Below, one piece after another: positions 7,704 to 14,909 of a stretch of DNA of 16,999 nucleotides. The notes beneath the pieces were generated by a model. The model did not search any database and was not told where the DNA came from. It worked only from the letters and a program-made list of their open reading frames with translations. Where the stretch lies: NCBI GenBank assembly GCA_900553545.1, contig USDP01000014.1, positions 1 to 16,999 on the forward strand, given 5' to 3'. The position numbers were made by a program, and so were the translations under genes. Positions within the stretch are counted from its first letter, which is position 1, and each line of letters opens with the position of its first letter. This stretch comes from an uncultured Eubacteriales bacterium. GTDB taxonomy: Bacteria; Bacillota; Clostridia; Oscillospirales; Oscillospiraceae.

Positions 7704-9032
7704 ATGAGAAACAAGCATCGCAATCTGCTGTCTGCGGCGCTGGTGATGCTCTGCATCGCGCTGCTGGCCGGGACGGCTGTACTCCTGCTACGGACGCTGC
7801 CGAAAAAGCAGCCCGGCACCGTGGATACCATCCAGACCGGCGCGGTCTTTGATCAGACCGACAACACCGCCGCGCCCGACCGCGAACAGGCATATGACGG
7901 CGAACTGCCGAACCTGTCCGACACGCTGGAACCCGACGAGGCCGAAACGCCCGCGCCCGAAGACGAAGCCGCGCTGGCCGCGGCGAAGCTCGCGGACCAG
8001 ACGCTCGCGTCCATGACGCTGGATGAAAAGCTCTGGCAGCTCTTCTTCGTCACGCCAGAGGCCATCACCAAGGTCGAAACGGCCACGCTCGCGGGCGAGG
8101 CCACAAAGGCCGCCATCGAGTCGCAGCCGGTCGGCGGACTGGTCTATTTCGCCAAAAACCTGGAGAACCGCGCGCAGACTGTCACGCTGCTGGAAAATTC
8201 GCAGTCTTATTCCAAAATTCCGCTGTTCCTCGGCGTGGACGAGGAGGGCGGCACGGTCTCCCGCCTGAAGACGAGCGGCCTTGACATCGACACCGGCGTC
8301 GGCACGATGCAGTCCATCGGCGAGACCGCCGACCCCGCCGCGGCCTATGCCGCCGGGCAGGAGATCGCGGGCAACCTGCACGCGCTCGGCTTCAATCTCG
8401 ATTTTGCGCCGGTCACCGACGTATCGTCCGGCAAAAATGCCGCGATCGGCTCCCGCTCGTTCGGCACGGACCCGGAACTTTGCGCCTCGATGGCCGGGAT
8501 TATCTCGAACGCGCTGACCGACGGCGGCGTCATCCCGTGCCTCAAGCACTTCCCCGGCTACGGCGGCGCGGCGGCGGACGACCACGAAGGCTCCGTCACG
8601 GTCGACAAAACGCTCGAAGAACTCGAGAGCTGCGACCTCATTCCGTACCGCCGTCTGCTAGCCGGCCAGAACGTGCCGTTCATCATGGTCACGCACCTGA
8701 ACTACCCGGCCCTGACCGGCGGCGATACACCCGCCGATCTGTCTTCCGAAATTGTCACCGATCTTTTGCGGAACAAACTCGGTTATTCGAACGTCATAAT
8801 CACAGATTCCCACCAGATGGCCTCTATCACCGACCATTACACCTCCGCCGAAGCCGCCGTCGCCGCGATCGCGGCGGGCTGCGACATGGTGCTGATGCCG
8901 GAGGACTTGCAGGAGGCATTTGACGGATTGAAAGCCGCCGTGGAGGACGGAACGCTGACCGAGGCGCGCATCGATGAGAGCGTCCGGCGCATCCTGACCG
9001 TCAAAGCGGCATATGGACTGTTGAAAGACTGA
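7704..9032 (+). CDS. Membrane-anchored glycoside hydrolase family 3 (beta-N-acetylhexosaminidase, NagZ-like)
   Basis: The 442-residue protein has a basic N-terminus and one hydrophobic segment (about 9-29), then an acidic, Ala/Pro-rich linker to about 95, then a GH3 catalytic barrel (about 100-440). No lipobox is seen, so it is either signal-anchored or secreted. Catalytic features fit the NagZ branch: DEEGG (179-183), KHFPGYG (281-287, usually KHFPGHG), the DDH triplet with H294 as probable acid/base, and TDSHQM with D368 as probable nucleophile. The likely substrate is a beta-linked N-acetylglucosamine unit of peptidoglycan or a glycan, acting outside the membrane as in Gram-positive NagZ proteins. 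It is the second gene of the operon; AAGGAG overlaps the previous stop. Confidence 0.88.
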   Translation: MRNKHRNLLSAALVMLCIALLAGTAVLLLRTLPKKQPGTVDTIQTGAVFDQTDNTAAPDREQAYDGELPNLSDTLEPDEAETPAPEDEAALAAAKLADQTLASMTLDEKLWQLFFVTPEAITKVETATLAGEATKAAIESQPVGGLVYFAKNLENRAQTVTLLENSQSYSKIPLFLGVDEEGGTVSRLKTSGLDIDTGVGTMQSIGETADPAAAYAAGQEIAGNLHALGFNLDFAPVTDVSSGKNAAIGSRSFGTDPELCASMAGIISNALTDGGVIPCLKHFPGYGGAAADDHEGSVTVDKTLEELESCDLIPYRRLLAGQNVPFIMVTHLNYPALTGGDTPADLSSEIVTDLLRNKLGYSNVIITDSHQMASITDHYTSAEAAVAAIAAGCDMVLMPEDLQEAFDGLKAAVEDGTLTEARIDESVRRILTVKAAYGLLKD

Positions 9033-9051
9033 CAAAAGGAGTTGTTTTGAA

Positions 9052-9246
9052 ATGGAAGAAAAGAAATTGTATCGCGCATCGATCGACAAGAAGATCTGCG
9101 GCGTCTGCGGCGGCATCGCGCATTATTTCGGCGTCGATTCCACGCTGGTGCGCCTGATCGCGGTCGTGCTGTTCTTCGCGGGCGGCCTGAGCCTGTGGGT
9201 CTATATCATCGCGGGCCTCATCATGACCGAGACGCCGGATTATTAA
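9052..9246 (+). CDS. PspC domain protein
   Basis: The 64 residues are a stand-alone PspC domain: KLYRASIDKKICGVCGGIAHYFGV, one long hydrophobic segment (about 35-58) and a short acidic tail. In enterobacteria PspC regulates the phage-shock membrane-stress response; short Firmicutes versions are single-pass membrane proteins of less certain role. The start has AAAGGAG (9034-9040) with an 11-base spacing. It lies 19 bp after the GH3 gene and directly before a strong terminator, so it closes the operon. The call is firm; the biological role here is inferred from the family. Confidence 0.88.
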   Translation: MEEKKLYRASIDKKICGVCGGIAHYFGVDSTLVRLIAVVLFFAGGLSLWVYIIAGLIMTETPDY

Positions 9247-9260
9247 GCGCGTACAAAACG

Positions 9261-9289
9261 CGGCCCCCTCTTTCGAGGGGGCCGTTTTT
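9261..9289 (+). terminator. Strong intrinsic terminator between PspC and tex
   Basis: CGGCCCCCTC (9261-9270) and GAGGGGGCCG (9275-9284) pair perfectly around TTTC and are followed by TTTTT (9285-9289). On the minus strand the stem is followed by CGTTTT, so it can also stop the convergent tex transcript. Confidence 0.9.
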
Positions 9290-9303
9290 GCTGCGGTGCA
9301 AGC

Positions 9304-9328
9304 GGGCGGACAGGGTGGTCCGCCCCTG
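9304..9328. repeat. Palindromic repeat related to the element at 3762
   Basis: GGGCGGAC (9304-9311) and GTCCGCCC (9318-9325) form a perfect 8-bp stem. Read on the minus strand, CAGGGGCGGAC...GTCCGCCCG has the same layout as the 3762 element (AGGGGC, arms, GCCCG). It lies 6 bp beyond the tex stop codon. Confidence 0.5.
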
Positions 9329-9333
9329 CATTG

Positions 9334-11496
9334 TCAGCGCTGCTCTTTGGGGACGTCGCGGATGGAGAGGGAGAGGCGCTTGCGCTTCTCGTCAACCTCG
9401 AGGACGACGACCTTGACCACATCGCCGACGGCGAGCACCTCGGACGGGTGCTTGATATAGCGGTCACAGACGCGGGAAATGTGGACAAGGCCGTCCTGAT
9501 GGACACCGATGTCGACAAAGACACCGAAATCGATGACATTGCGGACCGTGCCGGTGAGCACCATGCCGGGTTTCAGATCTTTGAGTTCCAGCACATCAGT
9601 ACGGAGGATCGGCGCGGGCAGCTCGTCGCGCGGGTCGCGGCCGGGCTTGACCAGCTCCTTCGCAATATCCTGAAGCGTCGGGACGCCGACGCCACATTCC
9701 GCCGCGGCTTTTTCCGCGCCATAGCGCTTCAGCGCGTCGGGCAGGGGACGCATCGCGTCTGTTCCGGCGTCCTTTGCCTGATAGCCAAGGAGCTGAAGCA
9801 GCGTTTCGGCAGCGGCATAGCTTTCGGGATGGACGCCGGTATGATCGAGGATCTGCTTGCTCTCAGGCACGCGGAGGAAGCCCGCGCACTGCTGGAACGC
9901 TTTGGGGCCGAGCTTCGGCACCTTTTTCAGCTGGCTGCGGGCGGTGAACGCGCCGTGCTCCTCGCGGTAGGCGACGATGTTCTTTGCCGTCGTGGCGTTC
10001 AGGCCGGACACCTGCTGCAAAAGCGGCGCGGAGGCCGTATTGAGGTCGACGCCGACGGCATTGACACAATCTTCCACCACGGCGTCCAATGCAGCGGACA
10101 GCTCCTTCTCCGGCATATCATGCTGATACTGGCCGACGCCGATGGCCTTCGGGTCGATCTTCACGAGCTCCGCCAGCGGATCTTGCAGACGGCGCGCGAT
10201 GGAGACTGCGGAGCGGAGATTGACATCGTACTGCGGGAATTCCTCGGCGGCGAGCTTTGACGCGGAGTAGACCGAGGCTCCGGCCTCGTTGACGATCATA
10301 TAGGACACGCCGCCCACCTCGCGGATCAGCTCGACGGCCATCGCCTCCGTCTCGCGGCTGGCCGTGCCGTTGCCGATGGCGAGGTGCGCCACGTGGTGTT
10401 TGCGGATGAGCGCGGCGAGCTTGGCGATCGCCTCGCGCTTTTGGCGTTCACCGAATGTCGGATAGACGACCGTGGTGTCCAGCACCTTACCGGTCGCATC
10501 CACGACGGCGACCTTGCAGCCGTGGCTGTAGCCGGGGTCGAGTCCCATGGTGACGAAGCCTTTGACGGGCGGCTGCATGAGCAGCGGCTTGAGGTTGAGG
10601 GCAAACATTTGGATGGCCCCTTCGCTGGCGCGGTCAGTCAGCGCGGCGCGCATCTCCCGCTCAAGCGAGGGATAGATAAGGCGGTCGTAGGCGTCCTCGG
10701 CGGCGGCCTTGACAAACTCCATTGCTGTGGAGCCGGGCTTCACCACCGCGCGGCGCAGGAGCGGCAGCGCAAGATCGCGGTCAAGCAGGACGGTTGCCTT
10801 GAGCTTTTCTTCCTTTTCGCCGCGGTTGATGGCGAGAATCTGGTGCCCCTGCAGCTTTGCAATAGGCTGCGAAAAGTCGTAGTACAGGCGATAGACGCTG
10901 TCCTCTTCTGTCGCGGCGAGGGAGCGGAGCGTGCCGCGCTTTTCCAGCAGCTCACGCAGGCTTTTGCGGATGGCTGCGTCGTCGCTGATCCACTCGGCGA
11001 TGATGTCGTTCGCGCCCTGAAGCGCGTCGGCCACGGTCTCAACGCCCTTTTCCGCGTCGAGATAGTCCTGCGCGAGAACGTCCGGCGCGGCCATGCCGCG
11101 CGTCTGCGCGAAGATCGCCTCGGCCAGCGGCTCGAGCCCCTTTTCGCGGGCGACGGTCGCGCGGGTGCGGCGCTTTTGCTTATAGGGCCGGTAGAGATCC
11201 TCGACCTCGGCGAGCGTCGCGGCCTCGTCGATGGCGGCGGACAGCTCGTCCGTCAGCTTGCCCTGCGACTCGATCGAGGATTTGACTTCGTCACGGCGGG
11301 CTTGCAGATTTTTGAGGTATTGCAGGCGCGTCTCGAGCGCGCGGAGCGTCGTGTCGTCCATCGCGCCGTGCGCCTCCTTGCGGTAACGGGCGATGAAGGG
11401 AATGGTGTTGCCCTCGTCCAGCAGGGCGATGACGTTCTGGATATAGGCCTCCGGCTGATTCAGCTCGGCGGAGAGAATTTGCGGAATGGTTTTCAT
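9334..11496 (-). CDS. tex: Tex family RNA-binding transcription accessory protein
   Basis: The 720-residue protein has the full Tex architecture. An N-terminal helical region starts MKTIPQILSAELNQ, and a YqgF-like RNase H fold begins at GLDPGYSHGCK (about 318-328). The conserved GVGQYQHDM is at about 453-461, helix-hairpin-helix repeats lie at about 500-545, and a C-terminal S1 domain (about 645-715) has DFGVFVDIG and HQDGLVHIS. Tex is a cytoplasmic nucleic-acid-binding protein associated with transcription and toxin or virulence gene expression in some species; it is not known as an active nuclease. Earlier in-frame near-cognate starts exist up to 11541, but AAGGAG six bases before ATG 11494-11496 decides the start. 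It is convergent with the PspC operon and divergent from the HAD gene. Confidence 0.95.
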   Translation of the reverse strand: MKTIPQILSAELNQPEAYIQNVIALLDEGNTIPFIARYRKEAHGAMDDTTLRALETRLQYLKNLQARRDEVKSSIESQGKLTDELSAAIDEAATLAEVEDLYRPYKQKRRTRATVAREKGLEPLAEAIFAQTRGMAAPDVLAQDYLDAEKGVETVADALQGANDIIAEWISDDAAIRKSLRELLEKRGTLRSLAATEEDSVYRLYYDFSQPIAKLQGHQILAINRGEKEEKLKATVLLDRDLALPLLRRAVVKPGSTAMEFVKAAAEDAYDRLIYPSLEREMRAALTDRASEGAIQMFALNLKPLLMQPPVKGFVTMGLDPGYSHGCKVAVVDATGKVLDTTVVYPTFGERQKREAIAKLAALIRKHHVAHLAIGNGTASRETEAMAVELIREVGGVSYMIVNEAGASVYSASKLAAEEFPQYDVNLRSAVSIARRLQDPLAELVKIDPKAIGVGQYQHDMPEKELSAALDAVVEDCVNAVGVDLNTASAPLLQQVSGLNATTAKNIVAYREEHGAFTARSQLKKVPKLGPKAFQQCAGFLRVPESKQILDHTGVHPESYAAAETLLQLLGYQAKDAGTDAMRPLPDALKRYGAEKAAAECGVGVPTLQDIAKELVKPGRDPRDELPAPILRTDVLELKDLKPGMVLTGTVRNVIDFGVFVDIGVHQDGLVHISRVCDRYIKHPSEVLAVGDVVKVVVLEVDEKRKRLSLSIRDVPKEQR

Positions 11497-11512
11497 GGTG
11501 TGCTCCTTTTGG

Positions 11513-11541
11513 TTGAAACTTACGGCATACTGTGTTATCAT
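11513..11541 (+). promoter_or_regulatory. Promoter of the HAD phosphatase gene (extended -10)
   Basis: TTGAAA (11513-11518), 17-bp spacer and TATCAT (11536-11541), with TG one base upstream of the -10, forming an extended -10 element. The predicted start leaves a leader of about 20 nt before ATG 11568. Confidence 0.65.
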
Positions 11542-11566
11542 ACCAGAAAAGGACTGGGAGGCGCAA
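11537..11566 (-). promoter_or_regulatory. Promoter of tex overlapping the HAD promoter
   Basis: On the minus strand TATGAT (11537-11542) is preceded by TG in extended -10 position. A weak -35, TTGCGC (11561-11566), lies 18 bp upstream. Its -10 shares five bases with the plus-strand -10, so polymerases at the two promoters should exclude each other. Confidence 0.5.
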
Positions 11567-11567
11567 G

Positions 11568-12245
11568 ATGAAATTTCGGGCCGTGTTTCTGGACATCGAT
11601 GATACGCTGTTTGATTTCCGCAAAAGCTCGTTTGAGGCGCTGGTGACAGCGTTCGCGGAAATCGGCGTGTCGTTCACTGAGGCGGATATGCCCCATTATG
11701 AGGTCTACAACAACCGGATGTGGGAGATGTTCGAGCGCGGCGAAATTGAAAAGGAGCACATCTATGAGGAGCGCTTCCGCCTCTATTTCGCCGAGCGCGG
11801 CATCGAGGCCGACACGGCGGCGTTCAACCGGAAGTATCTCTACGAGCTGGCCGAGGGCGTGAATTTCATGCCGCACTGCGCCGAGCTGCTGCGGGTGCTG
11901 CACGGGCGCGTGAAGGTCTTCATCCTGACGAACGGCGACACCTATGCGCAGGAGCGGCGGATCGAAAAGTCCGGCTTCGCGCCGTATTTCGACGGCGTCT
12001 TCATCTCGGAGCAGCTCGGCTGCAAGAAGCCGGAAAAGGCGTTCTATGACAAGGTGTTTGCGCTCGTCGGCGAGGAATACCGGGGCTGCACGCTGATGGT
12101 GGGCGACAGTCTGTCGTCCGACATGCAGGGCGGGCGCAACGCGAGCATCCCGACGTGCTTCTACGGGAAGCGTGAAAAAGCGGATGCGCGGTGCGATTAT
12201 GTGATCGAGGATCTGCTGGAGCTGCCGCCGCTGCTTGGGATCTGA
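11568..12245 (+). CDS. HAD-superfamily phosphatase, YjjG/YfnB-type 5'-nucleotidase
   Basis: The 225-residue cytoplasmic protein has all HAD motifs. Motif I is D9-I-D11-D-T-L (nucleophile D9, acid/base D11), motif II is T121-N122, motif III is K153/K154 in GCKKPEKAF, and motif IV is GDSLSSD (179-185). A helical cap (about 16-95) sits between motifs I and II. The pattern and length match the YjjG/YfnB group, whose characterised members dephosphorylate pyrimidine nucleoside monophosphates, including non-canonical ones. Substrate assignment here is by family only. GGGAGG five bases before ATG 11568 decides the start over an in-frame near-cognate start further upstream. No terminator is visible between its TGA and the tRNA promoter 18 bp later. 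Confidence 0.9.
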   Translation: MKFRAVFLDIDDTLFDFRKSSFEALVTAFAEIGVSFTEADMPHYEVYNNRMWEMFERGEIEKEHIYEERFRLYFAERGIEADTAAFNRKYLYELAEGVNFMPHCAELLRVLHGRVKVFILTNGDTYAQERRIEKSGFAPYFDGVFISEQLGCKKPEKAFYDKVFALVGEEYRGCTLMVGDSLSSDMQGGRNASIPTCFYGKREKADARCDYVIEDLLELPPLLGI

Positions 12246-12263
12246 GTTTTTTGAACGCAGGGG

Positions 12264-12292
12264 TTGACAAATGCCGCGCAAGACGGTATAAT
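12264..12292 (+). promoter_or_regulatory. Perfect consensus sigma-A promoter of the tRNA locus
   Basis: TTGACA (12264-12269), exactly 17 bp, TATAAT (12287-12292): a full consensus match. The predicted transcription start is near 12299, just before the first tRNA-like unit at 12306. Confidence 0.9.
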
Positions 12293-12305
12293 ACCCCTGT
12301 TATTT

Positions 12306-12356
12306 GGGCCTGTAGCTCAGCTGGGAGAGCGAACGGTTCAATTCTATGCCCCCAAA
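12306..12356 (+). pseudogene. Truncated tRNA-Ala-like unit 1
   Basis: The first 26 bases (acceptor 5' strand, D-arm, base 26) are identical to the intact tRNA at 12421. After two mismatches and CGGTTC the sequence diverges at the anticodon. Anticodon-stem pairing is poor, there is no T-arm, and the unit ends CCCCCAAA. It cannot fold as a normal tRNA. A 14-base palindrome, CCCCAAATTTGGGG (12350-12363), joins it to unit 2. Confidence 0.6.
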
Positions 12357-12359
12357 TTT

Positions 12360-12410
12360 GGGGATGTAGCGCAAGCGTCCGGCAGATGGTTCGCATCTAT
12401 GCCGCCAAAA
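12360..12410 (+). pseudogene. Degenerate tRNA-like unit 2
   Basis: The unit starts GGGGATGTAGCGC like an acceptor strand plus D-stem. The D-loop is shrunken, followed by an anticodon-like hairpin with a TTCGCAT loop (CGC again), then ATGCCGCCA. There is no T-arm, and the acceptor strand has no complementary 3' partner. GGCA/GATG versus CATC/TGCC (about 12381-12403) can form an imperfect hairpin. It shares GGTTC...TCTATGCC.CCAAA with unit 1. Confidence 0.45.
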
Positions 12411-12420
12411 AAGTCAATAA

Positions 12421-12496
12421 GGGCCTGTAGCTCAGCTGGGAGAGCGTTCGGTTCGCATCCGAGAGGTCGAGAGTTCGAGTCTCTTCAGGTCCACCA
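12421..12496 (+). tRNA. tRNA-Ala (anticodon CGC), CCA encoded
   Basis: The 76 bases fold as a complete cloverleaf: acceptor GGGCCTG/CAGGTCC, D-stem GCTC/GAGC, anticodon stem TTCGG/CCGAG, variable AGGTC, T-stem GAGAG/CTCTT with TTCGAGT loop, discriminator A and encoded CCA. The loop TTCGCAT places anticodon CGC at 12454-12456, reading GCG. The third acceptor pair is G3:U70, the alanine identity element. It is the third and only intact unit of the locus and is followed by a terminator. Confidence 0.95.
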
Positions 12497-12500
12497 AAAT

Positions 12501-12543
12501 GTTCGGAATTTTCTGGTTTTTGCAGAAGATTCCGAACTTTTTT
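12501..12543 (+). terminator. Intrinsic terminator of the tRNA transcript
   Basis: GTTCGGAAT (12501-12509) pairs with ATTCCGAAC (12529-12537); the inner TTTCTG/CAGAAG extends the stem to about 15 bp with one wobble pair. Six Ts follow (12538-12543). On the minus strand it is followed by four Ts and may also end the recombinase transcript. Confidence 0.9.
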
Positions 12544-12556
12544 GTATCTTTCAAAA

Positions 12557-14173
12557 TCAGACGCTCTCAACAGTCGCAATTCTGCCACCATTCGGTTCGC
12601 ATCCCACACAAAGCCGTCTGAAATCATCAAAGGAAACACGAAATTCAACCTCCAAACGGTAATCCCGGTACACATAGACGGCCTTGATAAGCTGCGATAC
12701 GATCATCTTCTTCGCTTCAAAGGTGCAGTTGTCGTAAAGATCAGCCCAGCTTTCCAGCTTCTCAAATTCGGCCTGTTCCTGCGCGGCGCTTTCCAGTTGA
12801 TGCTCCATATCGGCTTTTTGTGCTTCAACCTCCTGTGAAAGCTCTGCGATCTCTTCTTTGCATTTTGCAACAAGGCTGTTCAGCAGGTCAACATTCAAGC
12901 GGCTTTTACCGCGAATGACGTTGATTGTTTCGGCTTCATAGTCAGAAAGCTCCTTTTGCTTTTCCTTCAGCCGCATGGCAGACATTTTGTAGCGGCTTCT
13001 GGCAAGCGCTGCGGCTTTTTCGTGCTGCTCGGCGATCAGACTATCCTTGGCAGAAACGCGGATTCTGGAGAGCTGATAGCGCACCAGAGCGTCCACAATT
13101 TCATCCAGCTTGATAACGCCGTAGCCGGATTGACCGTCGCAGAGGTCAGGATGCCGGGCCTTAAAATGGCATTGATAACGGCTTTTGACCTGATTGCGCA
13201 CCGTTCCATCTTTGCGGATATACTTCTTGCCGGAGGTCGTCAGCGTCAGCCGGTTTTTACAATGCCCGCAGAAGATATTCCCTACCAACAGAGAACTGCC
13301 GCGCAGATTCAGCGGCGTATCCGCATGGTGTGTTGTCCGTTTTTCCATTAACTCCTGCGCTCGTCGAAAGGTCGCTTCGTCCACGATCTGAAGCTCTGGA
13401 ATGATTTCCGATTCAGCGTTTCCGTTTGAAATTACACCCATGTATAGCTTGTTCTTTATCATGCGGACGATCGTTGTATTCGGAATCATGGAACCGTCTG
13501 CGCGGCGAATCCCGTTTTCCAAAAGGTAGTGGGAAATCCTCTGCGCGCCGCAGCCTTCGTTGACATATTTGTAAAAGATGAAACGCACGATTTCTGCGGC
13601 GTCCTCGTCGATTACAAAATCATTGACCTCTTGATTCTTCTTATTGATCCGTCCCTGCTTCTGGAGTTTGTAGCCAAATGGTACAATGCCACCGGTGAAG
13701 CAGCCGTCCTTTGTAAGCTGCTCCATGCGGGTTTTCACGCGCACGGAGGTCTTGATGCTCTCGCCGGATGCCTGCCAGTAACGGATATAGTTAAGCAGCT
13801 TGTCAACATGATTGTCGAACCGCTGCTGCCCCTCTACGGCGCTCCAAACTTCAACGCCATTACGGACAAACCACTCTACGACAAAGGGCGTTTCGTCATC
13901 TCTGCGGCCGAGACGGTCAAACATATAGACAAGCAAAATATCGAAACTCCCGGCAACGGCTTCCTGCTGCAATTCCTGCATGGCGTCGCGCTCTTTTGCA
14001 GATTTCTTGAAACCGGATACGCCTTTTTCGTAAAACTCATTTTGTAAAACCCAGTCAGGGTGTGACGCGATGAACTCCCGGCAGAATTGCCGCTGCATGG
14101 GAATATCATCTTTTTCAACCTGACCGATTGTTGATACGCGATATAAGCAATTTACTCGTTTCTTTTGTTCCAT
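12557..14173 (-). CDS. Large serine recombinase (site-specific integrase/resolvase family)
   Basis: The 538-residue protein has the large serine recombinase layout. The N-terminal resolvase domain (about 1-150) has LYRVST with catalytic S14, plus YMFDRLGRR. The recombinase domain (about 165-270) contains GIVPFGYKL. A zinc ribbon follows, with C-x2-C and later cysteines (FCGHC...YQC...LC), then a charged coiled-coil (about 390-480) and a C-terminal tail. It catalyses integration and excision of a mobile element through a 5'-phosphoserine intermediate. GGAG eight bases before ATG 14171-14173 decides the start; an in-frame ATG five codons upstream is too close to that site, and the frame is open further up. 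The gene ends 60 bp from the tRNA-Ala 3' end, which suggests element integration there. Its GC content is visibly lower than that of the left flank. Confidence 0.93.
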   Translation of the reverse strand: MEQKKRVNCLYRVSTIGQVEKDDIPMQRQFCREFIASHPDWVLQNEFYEKGVSGFKKSAKERDAMQELQQEAVAGSFDILLVYMFDRLGRRDDETPFVVEWFVRNGVEVWSAVEGQQRFDNHVDKLLNYIRYWQASGESIKTSVRVKTRMEQLTKDGCFTGGIVPFGYKLQKQGRINKKNQEVNDFVIDEDAAEIVRFIFYKYVNEGCGAQRISHYLLENGIRRADGSMIPNTTIVRMIKNKLYMGVISNGNAESEIIPELQIVDEATFRRAQELMEKRTTHHADTPLNLRGSSLLVGNIFCGHCKNRLTLTTSGKKYIRKDGTVRNQVKSRYQCHFKARHPDLCDGQSGYGVIKLDEIVDALVRYQLSRIRVSAKDSLIAEQHEKAAALARSRYKMSAMRLKEKQKELSDYEAETINVIRGKSRLNVDLLNSLVAKCKEEIAELSQEVEAQKADMEHQLESAAQEQAEFEKLESWADLYDNCTFEAKKMIVSQLIKAVYVYRDYRLEVEFRVSFDDFRRLCVGCEPNGGRIATVESV

Positions 14174-14250
14174 AACATACACTCCATTCTGAGAAAACGT
14201 GTGTATGTCCTTGTTCACTATTTGATTTTCAAGGTGCATTTTATAGTGTA

Positions 14251-14279
14251 ATTATAGCATATTTCAGATATTTTATCAA
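14251..14279 (-). promoter_or_regulatory. Promoter of the serine recombinase
   Basis: On the minus strand TTGATA (14274-14279), 17-bp spacer and TATAAT (14251-14256). The -35 overlaps the stop codon of the upstream 56-residue gene. Downstream, CACTAT and ATAGTG form an inverted repeat (14216-14247) that could be a control or binding site; that part is speculative. Confidence 0.7.
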
Positions 14280-14446
14280 GTTTTGTAGCTGTTATTATAA
14301 AATCCATAGGAGAAAACCGAACGTTTCAGTGCTTCTGTAATATGCGGATCATCTTGCTCTGCATACTTTACAGAGATTGCGGCACCGCAAAGAGATAAGA
14401 TTTCTTCTTGCTTTTTGGGCTTGGATTCTTCGAGCTGTTTGTCCAT
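14276..14446 (-). CDS. Small hypothetical protein of the mobile element (56 aa)
   Basis: The start ATG 14444-14446 is preceded by GGAGG at ideal spacing (seven bases), which makes this a credible gene despite its size. The 56 residues are soluble: a charged, Lys/Glu-rich N-terminus (MDKQLEESKPKKQEE) followed by a mixed segment ending FSYGFYNNSYKT. There is no recognisable domain. It lies immediately upstream of the recombinase on the same strand, 102 bp away, with the recombinase promoter starting inside its 3' end. Function unknown; possible accessory protein of the element. Confidence 0.6.
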   Translation of the reverse strand: MDKQLEESKPKKQEEILSLCGAAISVKYAEQDDPHITEALKRSVFSYGFYNNSYKT

Positions 14447-14477
14447 AGAAGAACCTCCAGAATAAATGTTGTTTTTC

Positions 14478-14717
14478 TCATAGGTCAGGCAGACGGCAGC
14501 GGGCAAGGCTGCTCCATAGGCTGTTACCTCCCTCCATGCTGATGGCGGGGCGTTCCATTCTGTGACGTATGGCTAACGCAAGTATCATTGTTCTTTGTAT
14601 GCGGTCGTCGCACGATCCAGCCATGAATCGCTCTCCATGCAGGTGTTTCTCGCTCCGCGCCAGAATCGGTATCACCTCCCATTCCGCGCATCCCCGCGCA
14701 CCCATAGGCTCGCACAT
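14478..14717 (-). CDS. Doubtful 79-codon ORF upstream of the 56-aa gene
   Basis: An open frame of 79 codons runs leftward and ends 31 bp before the 56-residue gene. It has no convincing ribosome binding site at its first ATG and no recognisable domain. A GGAGGGAGG sequence inside it instead serves a short ORF in another frame (14485-14517). It may be noncoding leader. Recorded because the 14447-14972 interval otherwise has no solid gene. Confidence 0.2.
   Translation of the reverse strand: MCEPMGARGCAEWEVIPILARSEKHLHGERFMAGSCDDRIQRTMILALAIRHRMERPAISMEGGNSLWSSLARCRLPDL
14485..14517 (-). other. Possible 10-residue leader peptide ORF
   Basis: GGAGGGAGG (14527-14535) is followed after nine bases by ATG and ten codons (MEQPCPLPSA), then TGA. 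The ORF lies 38 bp upstream of the 56-residue gene start. A strong ribosome site in front of a proline-rich minimal ORF fits a regulatory leader peptide, but no alternative hairpins were worked out. Confidence 0.3.
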
Positions 14718-14760
14718 ACAAAACGTATCTGTTGACCCTATTCAGTTGTCAGCGGGATTG

Positions 14761-14862
14761 TCAGCCCGCAAAAGCGTATTCATAACAATGCGCTTTTCCA
14801 GAATGGCAATCGGGTACATTGCTGCGGACGGCTGTCCCGCAGACTGGACAGACCTGCCCGTC
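14761..14862 (-). pseudogene. Cysteine-rich zinc-ribbon-like fragment
   Basis: A 33-codon open stretch (DGQVCPVCGTAV, later DCHSG and HCYEY) ends in TGA. It is preceded in frame by TAA (14863-14865) just after an ATG-GCG-TTT-GCG tract. The CPVCG pattern looks like half of a zinc ribbon, but there is no usable start. Probably a decayed fragment inside the element, or chance. Confidence 0.2.
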
Positions 14863-14909
14863 TTACGCAAACGCCATGCCGCATAACCACATAGGTTTCA
14901 GATTGCGAA

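Noticed and set aside
6672..7718. Minus-strand ORF of 348 codons opposite DUF1846
   Set aside because: The sense frame matches DUF1846 end to end; the antisense product is low-complexity His/Arg/Val/Asp-rich.
10384..11571. Plus-strand ORF of 395 codons opposite tex
   Set aside because: It is a shadow of the complete Tex protein, with no supporting start site.
14368..14481. 37-codon minus-strand ORF starting four bases after the 10-codon leader
   Set aside because: No ribosome site, and it overlaps the better-supported 56-residue gene out of frame.
14569..14886. Plus-strand ORF of 105 codons in the mobile region
   Set aside because: No ribosome site or domain, and it runs antisense to the leader-like and Cys-rich fragments; probably noncoding.
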